DNA of 64,000 bases from the NCBI GenBank assembly GCA_964533965.1, contig CAZHNN010000002.1, forward strand, positions 1 to 64,000, written 5' to 3'. The translations under genes and the position numbers were made by a program. Positions 26,103 to 34,996 of the stretch are shown here, in pieces. This DNA is from RGIG3178 sp964533965. Lineage in GTDB: Bacteria; Bacillota; Clostridia; Christensenellales; QAND01. Below the pieces are notes generated by a model. The model ran no database searches and was not told where the DNA came from. It saw nothing but the letters and a program-made list of their open reading frames with translations. Position 1 is the first letter of the stretch. The number at the start of each line of letters is the position of its first letter.

Positions 26103-27005
26103 TTGCAACAGAACGAACAGATTCTGGCGGTACGCCAAATGCAGTCGTACATCGATGCGCACATCCACGAGCCCATCACGCTTTATCAATTGGCGCAAAT
26201 CGCCAAGTATTCGCCCACGCACTGCGCACACCTGTTCAAGCAGTATACGGGCAAGGCGCCTTTCGAGTACATCCGCTCCATGCGGCTTAGTAAAGCGGCG
26301 CTGCGCCTTCGGGATGAACGAAGCCGCGTGGTGGACGTCGCATTCGATTTTGTCTTCGACTCGCATGAGGGGTTCACGCGGGCATTTTCCAGGGCGTTTG
26401 GGATATCTCCATACCGGTATCGCAAGCAAACGCCGCCCATACCGCTGTTCATGCCATTTCAAGCGCATGGCCCCGTCCAAGAACTAAAGGGAGGATTTAA
26501 AATGCCGGAAAAAGTTCAGACCGTATTTGTTCAGGTCATCGAGAGGCCTGAGCGCAAACTCTTGCTCAGGCGCGGAAAAAAAGCATCGGAATATTTCTCC
26601 TATTGCGAGGAAGTTGGCTGCGACGTGTACGCTCTCTTATCCAGTGTAAAAGAAGCGATGTATGAGCCCGTGGGATTGTGGCTGCCGGAGAAGCTTATAC
26701 CGACAGGCACCTCAAAATACGTGCAGGGCGTGGAACTGCCGATGGATTACTGCAATGCCGTGCCACAGAAGTATGATCTGATTACACTTCCGCCCTGCAA
26801 GATGATGGTGTTCCAGGGCGAGCCGTTTGAAGACGATGATTTTATGGAAGCAATTGCTGTCGTTGAAAAGGTAATTGATTCGTATAACCCCGAACCGTAC
26901 GGCTTTGAATGGGCGGATGAAGACGCGCCGCGGTTTCAGCTGGCGCCGCTGGGATACCGCGGCTACATGGAAGCCCGTCCGGTCAGACCGCTCGAACGCC
27001 GCTAA
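26103..27005 (+). CDS. AraC-type regulator fused to a GyrI-like effector domain
   Basis: A 300-residue regulator. Residues about 8-110 form the double helix-turn-helix AraC domain (YQLAQIAKYSPTHCAHLFKQ and VVDVAFDFVFDSHEGFTRAFS plus GISPYRYRK). After a short linker, residues from about 135 form a GyrI/SOUL-like small-molecule-binding domain (VQVIERPERKLLLRRG at its start, PPCKMMVFQGEPF inside). Such proteins respond to xenobiotics or metabolites. The TTG at 26103 follows GGAGATGAGG; the open frame extends further upstream without a start signal. It stands alone and ends at a terminator. Confidence 0.83.
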   Translation: MQQNEQILAVRQMQSYIDAHIHEPITLYQLAQIAKYSPTHCAHLFKQYTGKAPFEYIRSMRLSKAALRLRDERSRVVDVAFDFVFDSHEGFTRAFSRAFGISPYRYRKQTPPIPLFMPFQAHGPVQELKGGFKMPEKVQTVFVQVIERPERKLLLRRGKKASEYFSYCEEVGCDVYALLSSVKEAMYEPVGLWLPEKLIPTGTSKYVQGVELPMDYCNAVPQKYDLITLPPCKMMVFQGEPFEDDDFMEAIAVVEKVIDSYNPEPYGFEWADEDAPRFQLAPLGYRGYMEARPVRPLERR

Positions 27006-27007
27006 AA

Positions 27008-27028
27008 TAAGCCCTTTAAGGGCTTTTT
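27008..27028 (+). terminator. Intrinsic terminator
   Basis: AAGCCCTTTAAGGGCTT is self-complementary and runs into TTT just after the AraC-GyrI stop codon. The loop is short, so it is a compact terminator. Confidence 0.7.
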
Positions 27029-27169
27029 CCATTTGACCCTGAAAAGCTTCGGCCTTCAGTAGAAAAGCACGTTTACCGGCTATTTTCAATAAACAATTTT
27101 TGCTATTATTGTAAGAAGCCATCATCAATACGAACTGGGCAAAACCTGCTTGCTGCAAGGGAGGGTAAA

Positions 27170-28402
27170 ATGAAACTTACCAAGATCGAAACTTTCATCG
27201 TTAAAACTCCACCGCCACCTTTGGGGGGCAAATATTTCTACTTTGTCAAATTAAGCACCGACAATGGAATTTACGGCTGGGGTGAAACCGCAACGCTCAG
27301 CGTGTACTACCCTCTTTTGAATTCTTATCGAACATTGATGCAGGAGATTTTCGACGCTTACCTTCTGGGTCAGGACCCGATGGATCGCGAGCGGCTTAAC
27401 AAGGTGCTGTATACCGGCCTAACCGCGCGTCACAGTGAATATTCAACGGGTGGACTCATCAGTGCCATAGACCTGGCACTGTGGGACATTGCAGGCAAAG
27501 CTTGCAACCAGCCTGTATACAATCTTTTGGGCGGCAAAATGCGAGACAAGATACGTTCGTATTCCTATATCTACCCACCGGACGACGTCGTTATAGCCTA
27601 CAACGAGGGTAAGATCAGCTCAAGCGAATACACCTCCCCCAGGCTTCTCTCCGAAAGCGCACAGCGCATGGTAGAGGAGGGCTTTACGGGACTTAAATTC
27701 GACCCTGTGCCACGCTTTGATAACATTGCCGTTAAGATGAGTGGATTCGCACAGCCAAACGTCCCGAACCCGCATTACACCAATCCGTTCAACATGAGTC
27801 TGGAGGACTACCGCTATTGCGACAACCTGGTTTCTGCTATCCGTACTGCGGTTGGCGATAAGGCGGATGTGATGATCGGCACGCATGGGCAAATAACCAC
27901 ACAATCTGCCATTCGCTTGGCAAAGATGCTGGAACCGTATGACCCTCTGTGGCTTGAGGAACCTGTTCCCCCCGAAAATATGAAGGAGATGGCAAAAGTC
28001 GCAAAGTCCACCACCATCCCGGTGGCGACGGGAGAACGGCTTTCCACCGTATTTGACTTTACGCATCTTTTGGAAGAGGGTGCAGCCAGCATCCTTCAGC
28101 CCGACATGGGTTCGTGCGGTGGCATTACCGAATGCAAGAAGATATCTTCGATCGCCGAAGGGTATTACGCGCAGATGGCGCCTCATATCTGGGGTGGTCC
28201 GGTCATTACGGCTGCGGCACTTCAGATCGACGCCTGCATCCCGAACTTTTTGATCCAGGAGAGCATTGGAACGGGCGGGCGTTTCTTCAACGAGCTTCTG
28301 ACGGAGCCGCTCGTCTGGGAAAACGGGTATTACAACGTACCCACGGTCCCCGGTCTTGGCATCGACCTCAATATGGACGTACTGCTGCGACACAAAGCAT
28401 AG
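27170..28402 (+). CDS. Enolase-superfamily sugar-acid dehydratase-like enzyme
   Basis: A 410-residue protein of the mandelate racemase/muconate lactonizing subgroup. Recognisable parts are the N-terminal capping domain (GWGETATLSVYYP), ALWDIAGKACNQPVYNLLGG, the general-base region GFTGLKFDP, and the barrel with WLEEPVPPENM and PVATGERL, which give two of the three metal-binding glutamates. The first metal-ligand position, usually an aspartate in a DxN motif, reads IGTHGQ here. The C-terminal HIWGGP segment provides the catalytic histidine typical of galactonate/gluconate dehydratases. The substrate is unknown. No sugar-acid genes are adjacent. Confidence 0.8.
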   Translation: MKLTKIETFIVKTPPPPLGGKYFYFVKLSTDNGIYGWGETATLSVYYPLLNSYRTLMQEIFDAYLLGQDPMDRERLNKVLYTGLTARHSEYSTGGLISAIDLALWDIAGKACNQPVYNLLGGKMRDKIRSYSYIYPPDDVVIAYNEGKISSSEYTSPRLLSESAQRMVEEGFTGLKFDPVPRFDNIAVKMSGFAQPNVPNPHYTNPFNMSLEDYRYCDNLVSAIRTAVGDKADVMIGTHGQITTQSAIRLAKMLEPYDPLWLEEPVPPENMKEMAKVAKSTTIPVATGERLSTVFDFTHLLEEGAASILQPDMGSCGGITECKKISSIAEGYYAQMAPHIWGGPVITAAALQIDACIPNFLIQESIGTGGRFFNELLTEPLVWENGYYNVPTVPGLGIDLNMDVLLRHKA

Positions 28403-28412
28403 ACTAAAAGGC

Positions 28413-28446
28413 ATAAAAAACGGCGCAATGCGCGCCGCTTTTTTAT
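28413..28446. terminator. Bidirectional intrinsic terminator
   Basis: AAAAAACGGCGC and GCGCCGCTTTTTT form the stem between convergent genes ending at 28402 and 28450. Confidence 0.85.
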
Positions 28447-28449
28447 ATC

Positions 28450-29454
28450 CTAGATCATGTTTTCGCTTCGAAGCCATTGAATCGCATCAGTCACCGTCTG
28501 TTCAAACGGGCGCGCCATATATGCCAGATCTCTTTTGGCTTTCTCGTGGGAGAACATCGAGTTACTCTGTAGCGTATACAATGAATACCTCGTAAAGATC
28601 GGCTGCCGCTTCTTCGACTTGTAATACCATCCGAGGAACGGTACCAACAGGCGCAGCAACCACATCGGCGCCATGTAGTTCACGAGCCTGGCGCCCGATT
28701 TTTCATGCAGCAGACTTAATATCTCCTCCACCGGCACATAGCGGTTGCTGAGAATATAGCCCTCTCCCTTTTTTCCGTACCGGCAACAGTCGACAATTCC
28801 TTTTGCCACGTCGCGTACGTCCACAAAATCGTAGCCGCCATGAACGCCCATCGGAAGTTTGCCTTTGCTTCCGTCGATCAAAAGCTGTGTTACATGCCCC
28901 CGCGCGTAGTCATTGGGTCCGCAAATTCCGCTCGGGAAGATCAGCGAAGCATTCAGATCATTTTCGCGCACCGCATCCATTACGATCTGAGACGCCTCCG
29001 CCTTGGTCTTTCCGTAAAATCCCACAATCTTGTCGGGATCAAACAAATTTACTTCCGTGATGACCTGCCCCTTTGGGAGTTCCGGTATCGCATGCACGGA
29101 GCTGACGTAAATGAGCTTCTTTACCTTGGACGCGATGCATTGCTCCACGACGTTGCGGGTCCCCATTACGTTCACGTCGTGGATCTTCGGCACAAATTCC
29201 CAATAGGTCGTAACGATCCCGGCCGTATGGATCACGTAGACATCCGTTCCTTCCTCCACGACAAAAAACCGCTTCAGATCCCCTTTGTACAACACATCGC
29301 CTTCCATGATCTCGATGCCTTCGGGAAGGCGTCCCGCCGCCTTATCGTTTGGCAGAACGAGTGCGCGGATGCGCTCCTTGCGCTTTAAAAGCTCCCGCAC
29401 AACGCTGCTGCCCAGATTGCCCGCAGCCCCTGTAACCAAATAGATACTGCCCAT
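28450..29454 (-). CDS. NAD-dependent epimerase/dehydratase (extended SDR)
   Basis: A 334-residue extended short-chain dehydrogenase. The N-terminal Rossmann motif is TGAAGNLGSSVV, the active-site region has YVSSVHAIPE and the catalytic FYGKTKAEAS (YxxxK), and GGYDFVDVRDVAKGI marks the family C-terminal half. The substrate is unknown; dihydroflavonol-reductase-like members are the nearest style. The start at 29454 is set by AGGAGGTTAGG directly upstream. A TetR-type gene is transcribed in the opposite direction from 29667, with inverted repeats in the gap, so that regulator probably controls this gene. Confidence 0.85.
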   Translation of the reverse strand: MGSIYLVTGAAGNLGSSVVRELLKRKERIRALVLPNDKAAGRLPEGIEIMEGDVLYKGDLKRFFVVEEGTDVYVIHTAGIVTTYWEFVPKIHDVNVMGTRNVVEQCIASKVKKLIYVSSVHAIPELPKGQVITEVNLFDPDKIVGFYGKTKAEASQIVMDAVRENDLNASLIFPSGICGPNDYARGHVTQLLIDGSKGKLPMGVHGGYDFVDVRDVAKGIVDCCRYGKKGEGYILSNRYVPVEEILSLLHEKSGARLVNYMAPMWLLRLLVPFLGWYYKSKKRQPIFTRYSLYTLQSNSMFSHEKAKRDLAYMARPFEQTVTDAIQWLRSENMI

Positions 29455-29512
29455 CCTAACCTCCTGTTCATGATTGCATACCAAGGCAGCCCCAATAGAC
29501 CACCCGCTATAA

Positions 29513-29627
29513 AACACACCGTGTTGTTTATCTTTCATGATTCCATTATAATAAGTACGATAGAAAATTTCCAGATTCGCTTTGGCAGAAGTGAAAGAAA
29601 CCCGACGGAATCGCAGATTCTGTCGGG
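29513..29627. promoter_or_regulatory. Divergent regulatory region with two inverted repeats
   Basis: The gap between the SDR and TetR genes contains AACACACCGTGTT (29513-29525), a -10-like TATAAT on the reverse strand (29545-29550), and a longer repeat, CCCGACGGAATC (29601-29612) with GATTCTGTCGGG (29616-29627), matching except for one G-T pair. Either repeat may be the TetR operator; the longer one followed by a T-rich stretch on the reverse strand could also act as a terminator. Confidence 0.5.
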
Positions 29628-29666
29628 CATACTAAAAATATCATATGAATCGGTGAGGGTACAGCG

Positions 29667-30245
29667 ATGAAAAAAGATAACGATCGCAGGGTTCGATATA
29701 CCAAGATGATGCTCAAACAGAGCCTTTTACAGCTGATGCGTGACCGCGATATCGGCAAGATCACAGTCAAGGATATCTGCGAGCTTGCAGACATCAACCG
29801 AAGCACTTTCTATACGCATTATTCCGACCCGATGGATCTTCTGTCCAGAATCGAGGACGAATTGCTGCAAGAGGTACAGAAGTCGGTTGACCGGTATCCC
29901 GATGCACTGACTATACCGGAGCTCATCATCGGGCTGATCAATGCCATTGTCGCAAACAATGAGCTGTGTAAAAACATCCTGTCCTCCCACGGCGACAAGG
30001 AATTCCTAAAGCGCGTAATGGACATTCCGCGGCAAAAATGCATTTCAACGTGGCAAAAGCAGTTCCCAAACGCCTCTGTAAGCGAGCTTGAAACCGCATA
30101 TCTGTTCAATGTCAACGGAAGCCTCGCCGTTGTTCAGAGCTGGATTGAAGGCGGGATGAAAGAATCCCCGGACAACATCGCACGATTCCTCCAGCGGATC
30201 AATTTCTACGGACTGTGGAGTTTTTCGGCGAAAAAGAAATCTTAG
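29667..30245 (+). CDS. TetR/AcrR family transcriptional regulator
   Basis: A 192-residue regulator with an N-terminal helix-turn-helix (IGKITVKDICELADINRSTF then YTHYSDPMDL, about residues 29-57). The C-terminal domain resembles the TetR_C subgroup seen with DhaS-like regulators. It is transcribed away from the SDR gene across a 212-base region with inverted repeats, suggesting that it represses that gene and itself. A ferritin-like gene follows after 98 bases and may or may not be part of the unit. Confidence 0.85.
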   Translation: MKKDNDRRVRYTKMMLKQSLLQLMRDRDIGKITVKDICELADINRSTFYTHYSDPMDLLSRIEDELLQEVQKSVDRYPDALTIPELIIGLINAIVANNELCKNILSSHGDKEFLKRVMDIPRQKCISTWQKQFPNASVSELETAYLFNVNGSLAVVQSWIEGGMKESPDNIARFLQRINFYGLWSFSAKKKS

Positions 30246-30343
30246 CCGGGATTGGGTCGTGCATGGACTGGCTTGAATTGTGATGCTATTCAGGCGTTGA
30301 CTTTGCATATAGTGGTAGGAGAAAACGCAAAGGAGGCAGACCC

Positions 30344-30781
30344 ATGCAACGCCCGCTTCGAACCCCCATTCTGGGCCAAATGACGCAGCAGCAGTTTCGC
30401 GAAGCACTGTATAAATCCATTGTAGACGAAGCAACCGCAGCCGATTTCTATACCAGACTGTTGCAGCATGCAACGGACGAGTTATCACGCGATTTCATCA
30501 CGCATGCCCGGGACGATGAACTATTCCATCTGCAGCATTTCGAAAACCTCTATATGCGGTATTTCGGAACAAAACCGCAGTACCGGATCACGCCAACGCA
30601 GCTCACGGATTTCAAGCAAGGGCTGTTGACCGCTCTTAGGGGCGAGCTGGATGCCGCCTCTTTCTATCGCGACGTGCAGCTTTCCACCAGGGACTCGCTG
30701 ATCCACGATACATTCTATCTCCCAATGGTGGACGAACTCGAGCACGCCACCATGTTCAGCACGTTATACAATAGGCGCTAA
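30344..30781 (+). CDS. Ferritin-like (rubrerythrin-type) protein
   Basis: A 145-residue four-helix-bundle protein. Two EXXH-like half-sites are visible: DEATAADFY with DDELFHLQHF in the first half, and GELDAASFY with DELEHATMF in the second, the pattern of a di-iron carboxylate centre as in rubrerythrin. There is no C-terminal rubredoxin domain, so it is the short form. It may act in peroxide or iron stress in an anaerobe; this role is inferred from family. AAAGGAGG precedes the ATG, and a terminator follows. Confidence 0.78.
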   Translation: MQRPLRTPILGQMTQQQFREALYKSIVDEATAADFYTRLLQHATDELSRDFITHARDDELFHLQHFENLYMRYFGTKPQYRITPTQLTDFKQGLLTALRGELDAASFYRDVQLSTRDSLIHDTFYLPMVDELEHATMFSTLYNRR

Positions 30782-30795
30782 TACCGGTTATAACG

Positions 30796-30841
30796 AAAAA
30801 GCCCCGATTCCGCATAGACATTGACGGAACGGGGCTTTTGG
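30796..30841. terminator. Bidirectional intrinsic terminator
   Basis: AAAAGCCCCG and CGGGGCTTTT, extended by an inner TTCCG/CGGAA pairing, lie between convergent genes ending at 30781 and 30852. Confidence 0.85.
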
Positions 30842-30851
30842 ATTGCTGTGC

Positions 30852-31103
30852 TCAGTCTTCCATTATCACCATTTTAGCTTGGATGCTCTCCATCTCGTTG
30901 AGCGCTTTTTCAAGCTTTAACATCTCTTCTTTGTCGCCGCAGAGTTGAAGGATCAAGAGCCCCTCGTCGGAACACACATCTCCCGCTTCATGCAGCCCTA
31001 GGCGGACTTTGATGGAACAGCCAAATTTGGAGAGGATCTCCTGTACTTTGGGAGAATTTTCTCTCCTGTACCCTATTCTGACAATCATGATATCCCAAGA
31101 CAT
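30852..31103 (-). CDS. TM1266-like iron-only hydrogenase system putative regulator
   Basis: An 83-residue protein with the ferredoxin-like ACT/NikR-C pattern: strand IMIVRIGYRR, helix SPKVQEILSKFGCSI, strands VRLGLHEAGDVCSDEGLLILQL and a final helix LEKALNEMESIQAKMVIM. It resembles the short proteins annotated as the TM1266 family, found with [FeFe]-hydrogenase maturation genes; none of those is nearby. The cysteines may bind a ligand. ATG 31103 is preferred because GGAGATGG lies just upstream, while the longer reading begins without a signal. Confidence 0.55.
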   Translation of the reverse strand: MSWDIMIVRIGYRRENSPKVQEILSKFGCSIKVRLGLHEAGDVCSDEGLLILQLCGDKEEMLKLEKALNEMESIQAKMVIMED

Positions 31104-31333
31104 ATTGCCATCTCCTTTCCATTGTTTTCCATAGTATATCACGTATGCATTCCGTTGATAAGACTAAACAGCCAACCGACCAGTGTCACAGCACAGCATT
31201 GTCCGCGATCAGAGGACTTTGATGCTGTGTTTATACAGAATTTAGAAAAGCCCATATACGCATTCCGTATGGCATATTTCTGCTCAGTACAGTACAATGC
31301 TGGTAGAATCGAAACGCAAGGAGGTTTTGCGTA

Positions 31334-32017
31334 GTGGCAAATACGAACAAAATCCTCATTGTCGATGATGACAAAAACATTTGCGAGCTCTTGAAGCTCT
31401 ATCTGCAGAACGCCGGATTTGATATCGGATTGTGCCATGATGCTGCCGATGCGCTGCGCCGGTTCATTGCCGAAGGGTATGACCTGGTGCTGCTGGATGT
31501 CAATCTCCCGGATGCATCGGGGTTTGATTTGTGCCGGATGATGAAGGAAAAAAAGGACGTGCCCATCATCATGCTGACGGCGCGGGATATGCTCTACGAC
31601 AAGATCCAGGGCTTTTCATGCGGCGCGGACGACTATATCGTCAAACCCTTCGAGCCTGCGGAAGTAATCGCACGTATCCATGCACGGCTGAAGAAACCAA
31701 AACCCTCTGCGTCTTCCGATATCATCCGCATCGGCGATGTAAGCGTGAACATTGAAGCCTACGAGGTGCGAAAAGGCGGGGTGCTCGTCGATCTTAAGCC
31801 AAGGGAGTTCCAGCTGTTCTATTTCCTTTTGAACAATAAAAACATTGTCTTTTCACGGGATGCGTTGCTGCAAAAGGTCTGGAACTACGATATCGCGGGT
31901 GATACAAGAACGGTGGATGTACACATCAAATCGCTTCGCAAGAAACTGATCGACGAAAATTCAATCTTTGACATCAAGACGGTATGGGGCGTCGGATATA
32001 AACTCGAGGGAGAATAG
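31334..32017 (+). CDS. OmpR-family response regulator
   Basis: A 227-residue two-component response regulator. The receiver domain has the acidic pocket IVDDD, phospho-acceptor D55 in LLDVNLPD and K104 in IVKPFEP. The C-terminal winged helix (LKPREFQLFYFLL, then DTRTVDVHIKSLRKKL and VWGVGYKLEG) is the OmpR/PhoB DNA-binding domain. GTG at 31334 has AAGGAGG upstream. The stop codon directly abuts the ATG of the sensor kinase gene, so the two are translationally linked. Two exported-protein genes follow and are candidate targets. Confidence 0.93.
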   Translation: MANTNKILIVDDDKNICELLKLYLQNAGFDIGLCHDAADALRRFIAEGYDLVLLDVNLPDASGFDLCRMMKEKKDVPIIMLTARDMLYDKIQGFSCGADDYIVKPFEPAEVIARIHARLKKPKPSASSDIIRIGDVSVNIEAYEVRKGGVLVDLKPREFQLFYFLLNNKNIVFSRDALLQKVWNYDIAGDTRTVDVHIKSLRKKLIDENSIFDIKTVWGVGYKLEGE

Positions 32018-33412
32018 ATGTTTAAAAGCGTATTCCAAAAGATATTCTTCACATATCTGTTCATCCTCTTTGCCATCATGCTGACGCTGGCCATCGCCAT
32101 CACAACTATTTCCAACAATTATATCTACGATCAAAAGCGCACGTTGCTCAATAACGTGGGCGTTAAGACAAACGCGCTGGCCAATGCCTATGCAATGGGG
32201 TCCATAGACCACGTACAGCTCACAGAAGCCATCAACGCCATGGGATATACGACGGATACCAAGATATACATCATTCAGGCGGATATCTCATCGCTTGGCA
32301 CCCTGGATTTGGGCAATGAACTCCAGGATCCCTACCTGCGCGATGCGCTCAACAGTGTGCTCAAAGGCGAAAACGTCTTCTCCAAAGGCGTCTACTTTCA
32401 GGAGCTTGAAGCACAGGTAGTATTTGCTGCCTATCCCTGGAAGGATGCGTCCGGCGTCAAAGGAGCCATACTGCTGTTCTCACCGGAGAAGACCGTCTCT
32501 ACCATCGTAAGCAACATACGCTTCATCGTAAGCCTCCTGGCGGCTGCATTCATGGTGTTGGGCGGTGTCGTCATCTATTTCTTTTCCAGAAGAATGGTCC
32601 GTCCCATCAGAGAGATTGACGAAGCCTCCCGTCTGATGACGCAGGGAGAAGACGCGCCCGATATAACAATCCGCACCAGGGATGAATTTGGGGCCTTGGC
32701 CAATTCCTTCAATACCATGAAGCAGAAGCTGCAGAAAAATGAAAAGCTGCGCACGGAATTGCTCTCCAACATCTCGCATGACCTGCGCACGCCAATCACC
32801 ACCATTGCCGGGTTTGCCGGCGGAATGACGGACGGCATCATCAAAGAGGCAGACTATAAAAAGTATATCGGCATCATCCGCTCGGAAGCCAAGCGCCTTG
32901 GCACCTTGACGGACCAGATCCTCGAGGCCGCCAAGATCCAATCCGGTAATCTGGAGTTGAACATATCTCGTTTTCCGCTGCAGCGGGCTCTCAAAGATGC
33001 CATCGACGCCAATTCGATCGTGGCAATGGACAAGCGCATGCAGGTGCATACACCCATCCCCGCAGAGCTATGCATTGACGCGGACGAGCGCAAGCTGCAG
33101 CAGGTGCTCTACAATCTGATCAACAACGCCATCAAGTATTCCTTTCCGGGTGGCATCGTAACGATATCCGCAAGGCGATTGGACAACGCCGTTGAGGTGA
33201 GTGTGCTCGATCATGGGGAGGGCATCGCCGAACAGGATCTTCCTCAGGTGTTTGACCGATATTACCGGGCCGATTCCGCCAAGGCTGGCGGATATGGGCT
33301 TGGGCTGAGCATTGTGAAAACGTATGTGGAGGCGCATGGAGGAACCGTCGCCGTCAGCAGCAATCCAAAGGATGGCACTCGGTTTTCATTTACCATCCCA
33401 ACCGCAGGCTGA
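32018..33412 (+). CDS. Sensor histidine kinase
   Basis: A 464-residue membrane kinase. Two hydrophobic helices (about residues 8-30 and 167-188) flank an extracellular sensor domain of roughly 135 residues. A HAMP domain follows, then the HisKA domain with NISHDLRTPITT (phosphorylated histidine near residue 251), and the HATPase domain with N-box NLINNAIKY, G1 LDHGEG and G2 GGYGLGLSI. It forms a pair with the preceding response regulator. The signal is unknown; the downstream lipoprotein and coiled-coil exported protein suggest a cell-envelope input, but this is inference. Confidence 0.93.
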   Translation: MFKSVFQKIFFTYLFILFAIMLTLAIAITTISNNYIYDQKRTLLNNVGVKTNALANAYAMGSIDHVQLTEAINAMGYTTDTKIYIIQADISSLGTLDLGNELQDPYLRDALNSVLKGENVFSKGVYFQELEAQVVFAAYPWKDASGVKGAILLFSPEKTVSTIVSNIRFIVSLLAAAFMVLGGVVIYFFSRRMVRPIREIDEASRLMTQGEDAPDITIRTRDEFGALANSFNTMKQKLQKNEKLRTELLSNISHDLRTPITTIAGFAGGMTDGIIKEADYKKYIGIIRSEAKRLGTLTDQILEAAKIQSGNLELNISRFPLQRALKDAIDANSIVAMDKRMQVHTPIPAELCIDADERKLQQVLYNLINNAIKYSFPGGIVTISARRLDNAVEVSVLDHGEGIAEQDLPQVFDRYYRADSAKAGGYGLGLSIVKTYVEAHGGTVAVSSNPKDGTRFSFTIPTAG

Positions 33413-33537
33413 TGATAAGCAAAGGTTTTCACGGCTTGGAAGCATAATATTTACGCATTGTTTACAAATCATCCAAAAGTGTTTTACACTTACAACGTAC
33501 AATGCTTTTGTTGACAAGTGCGGATAAAGGAGATGCC

Positions 33538-33852
33538 ATGAAAAAAGTACTCTTCATATGCGCCATTGCACTGTGTCTGGTGCTCCTGACTGCATGTGGG
33601 AAGAAAAGCGTCAACCCGAATTCAACCCAGAATCCATCGCCAATTGCAAGTGTAGGCGCATCCGGCACGAGCAGTCCGGCGCCGCCTTCCCCCGGTACCG
33701 TGATCATCGCGGAATCCAGTAACGCCGTTTCGGACAAGGAAAAGCAGGCTGTACTGGATAACCTGAGCCGTGAGATTGACGAGGCGTTCAACGCCGGCAG
33801 GGGACTTGAAGATCTGGATAATTCCGATATTGACACCGGCAACATCCAATAG
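33538..33852 (+). CDS. Small lipoprotein
   Basis: A 104-residue lipoprotein. The leader MKKVLFICAIALCLVLLTAC is a canonical type II signal with cysteine 20. The mature part begins with a long linker rich in serine, proline, asparagine and alanine, then a charged helix (SDKEKQAVLDNLSREIDEAF) and an acidic tail. AAGGAG precedes the ATG. It lies 126 bases after the sensor kinase and 13 bases before another exported-protein gene. No function is recognised; it may be part of the same stress-response locus. Confidence 0.7.
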   Translation: MKKVLFICAIALCLVLLTACGKKSVNPNSTQNPSPIASVGASGTSSPAPPSPGTVIIAESSNAVSDKEKQAVLDNLSREIDEAFNAGRGLEDLDNSDIDTGNIQ

Positions 33853-33864
33853 AGGAGCTATATC

Positions 33865-34407
33865 ATGAAAAAGAAAATCGCTGTGCTCATATCCATACTG
33901 TTCGCCCTGTCGTTGACGTTTATGGCTTCGGCGGCGATGGCGCAATCTTTTAACCCGCCCAAATCAACTCCTTCGACCACAGCGAAGCCCGGTAAAGCCA
34001 AGGGTAAAGCGGCGGAACGGCTTGCCTTCATAACGGAAATACAACCGTTGCTGGATGAGATTGTCACCAACCGCCAGCAGATCAAGACGCTGCAGAATAA
34101 TCTTGTGACGGCAAAGCAAGCGGCTCTTAAGCACATTGATGTGCTAAAAACAGATCTTTCCAAAGTCACCGCAGAACAGCTTGCCAAGATCAGCGATCTA
34201 ATCGCCCAGGTCAAGGCGGTTCGCATCGATTTCAACGCATCCAACACGGATATGGGCAAAGAGATACATAAGCTTCGCGGCAATCGCAATTCCAGAAAAT
34301 ATGATGCCCTGAAGACAGCGTACGAAAATATCATCCAAGTTCAGGAAGAACGCATAGATAGCTTCAAAAAGCTGATAAGCCTTTACAACCAGATATCACT
34401 CATCTGA
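33865..34407 (+). CDS. Exported coiled-coil protein
   Basis: A 180-residue secreted protein. The signal peptide (MKKKIAVLISILFALSLTFM...) ends at AMA, a type I cleavage motif. The rest is almost all helix with heptad character and many lysines and glutamines (QQIKTLQNNLVTAKQAALK, LSKVTAEQLAKISDLIAQV). The size and style recall Spy/CpxP-like periplasmic helical chaperones, but this organism would hold it outside the membrane and the LTXXQ motif of that family is not clear. It is likely cotranscribed with the small lipoprotein and is followed by a terminator. Confidence 0.65.
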   Translation: MKKKIAVLISILFALSLTFMASAAMAQSFNPPKSTPSTTAKPGKAKGKAAERLAFITEIQPLLDEIVTNRQQIKTLQNNLVTAKQAALKHIDVLKTDLSKVTAEQLAKISDLIAQVKAVRIDFNASNTDMGKEIHKLRGNRNSRKYDALKTAYENIIQVQEERIDSFKKLISLYNQISLI

Positions 34408-34417
34408 ACTATACTCT

Positions 34418-34449
34418 TAAAAAACCCGCCTGTGCGGGTTTTTTCTTTT
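34418..34449 (+). terminator. Intrinsic terminator
   Basis: AAAAAACCCGC and GCGGGTTTTTT pair around a four-base loop, followed by CTTTT. It separates the two-component locus from the liv operon. The next 370 bases (to about 34819) hold no gene I can support; a short imprecise direct repeat (CATTGAATAAAGGCTTCC near 34480 and CATTGAATGAAGGTTTCG near 34743) is the only pattern seen. Confidence 0.85.
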
Positions 34450-34819
34450 CATTGATTGGCAGACCAGCGGGATGCAAACCATTGAATAAAGGCTTCCTAT
34501 CCCGAATTATGTCATTACTATGATCCTCGCTTTGTATGCAGCCGTTCGGGTTTCGCATATACATTCATTCTGCGTTCCATCTTCTGTCAGTTTGAGCACA
34601 GTTCAAACGGTTTCATCCAGCTTTGGAGAAGAATTTGGTAATTTTTTCTATCATACCTTGCATACGCTTTTCGATCATCCGGCCTACGATTTGTTTTCAA
34701 ATGGTTTCGCTGTATTCCGATAGAATGGCTTGCCACAATGAGCATTGAATGAAGGTTTCGAAAAATCGAAAATCTATTCAAGAAACCCCCATTCTTGCCG
34801 ACACAATCGCGTCAATCTA

Positions 34820-34848
34820 TTGACATTGCTTCAGCATATTGCTATATT
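34820..34848 (+). promoter_or_regulatory. Promoter of the liv operon
   Basis: TTGACA (34820-34825) and TATATT (34843-34848) are separated by 17 bases, a near-consensus housekeeping promoter. It leaves an untranslated leader of about 140 bases before livK. The leader contains AGGCGT and ACGCCTT at its ends, which could pair, but no known riboswitch is recognised. Confidence 0.75.
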
Positions 34849-34996
34849 AATTGGCAAGAGAAGCGTAGAAAACGTACAAAGGCGTGCGGGCTTGGGTCTG
34901 TATGTCCTTTTGTTTTTCTTTACTCTTCACCGCCACGGACGCCTTAAAAGAAAGTCCTGGCAACCATTATTTTTTTATTTTGAAGGAGGAAGCCCC

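Noticed and set aside
34745..34996. Upstream extension of the livK frame
   Set aside because: The lipoprotein leader begins at ATG 34997 directly after AAGGAGGA; the promoter at 34820-34848 lies inside the extension.
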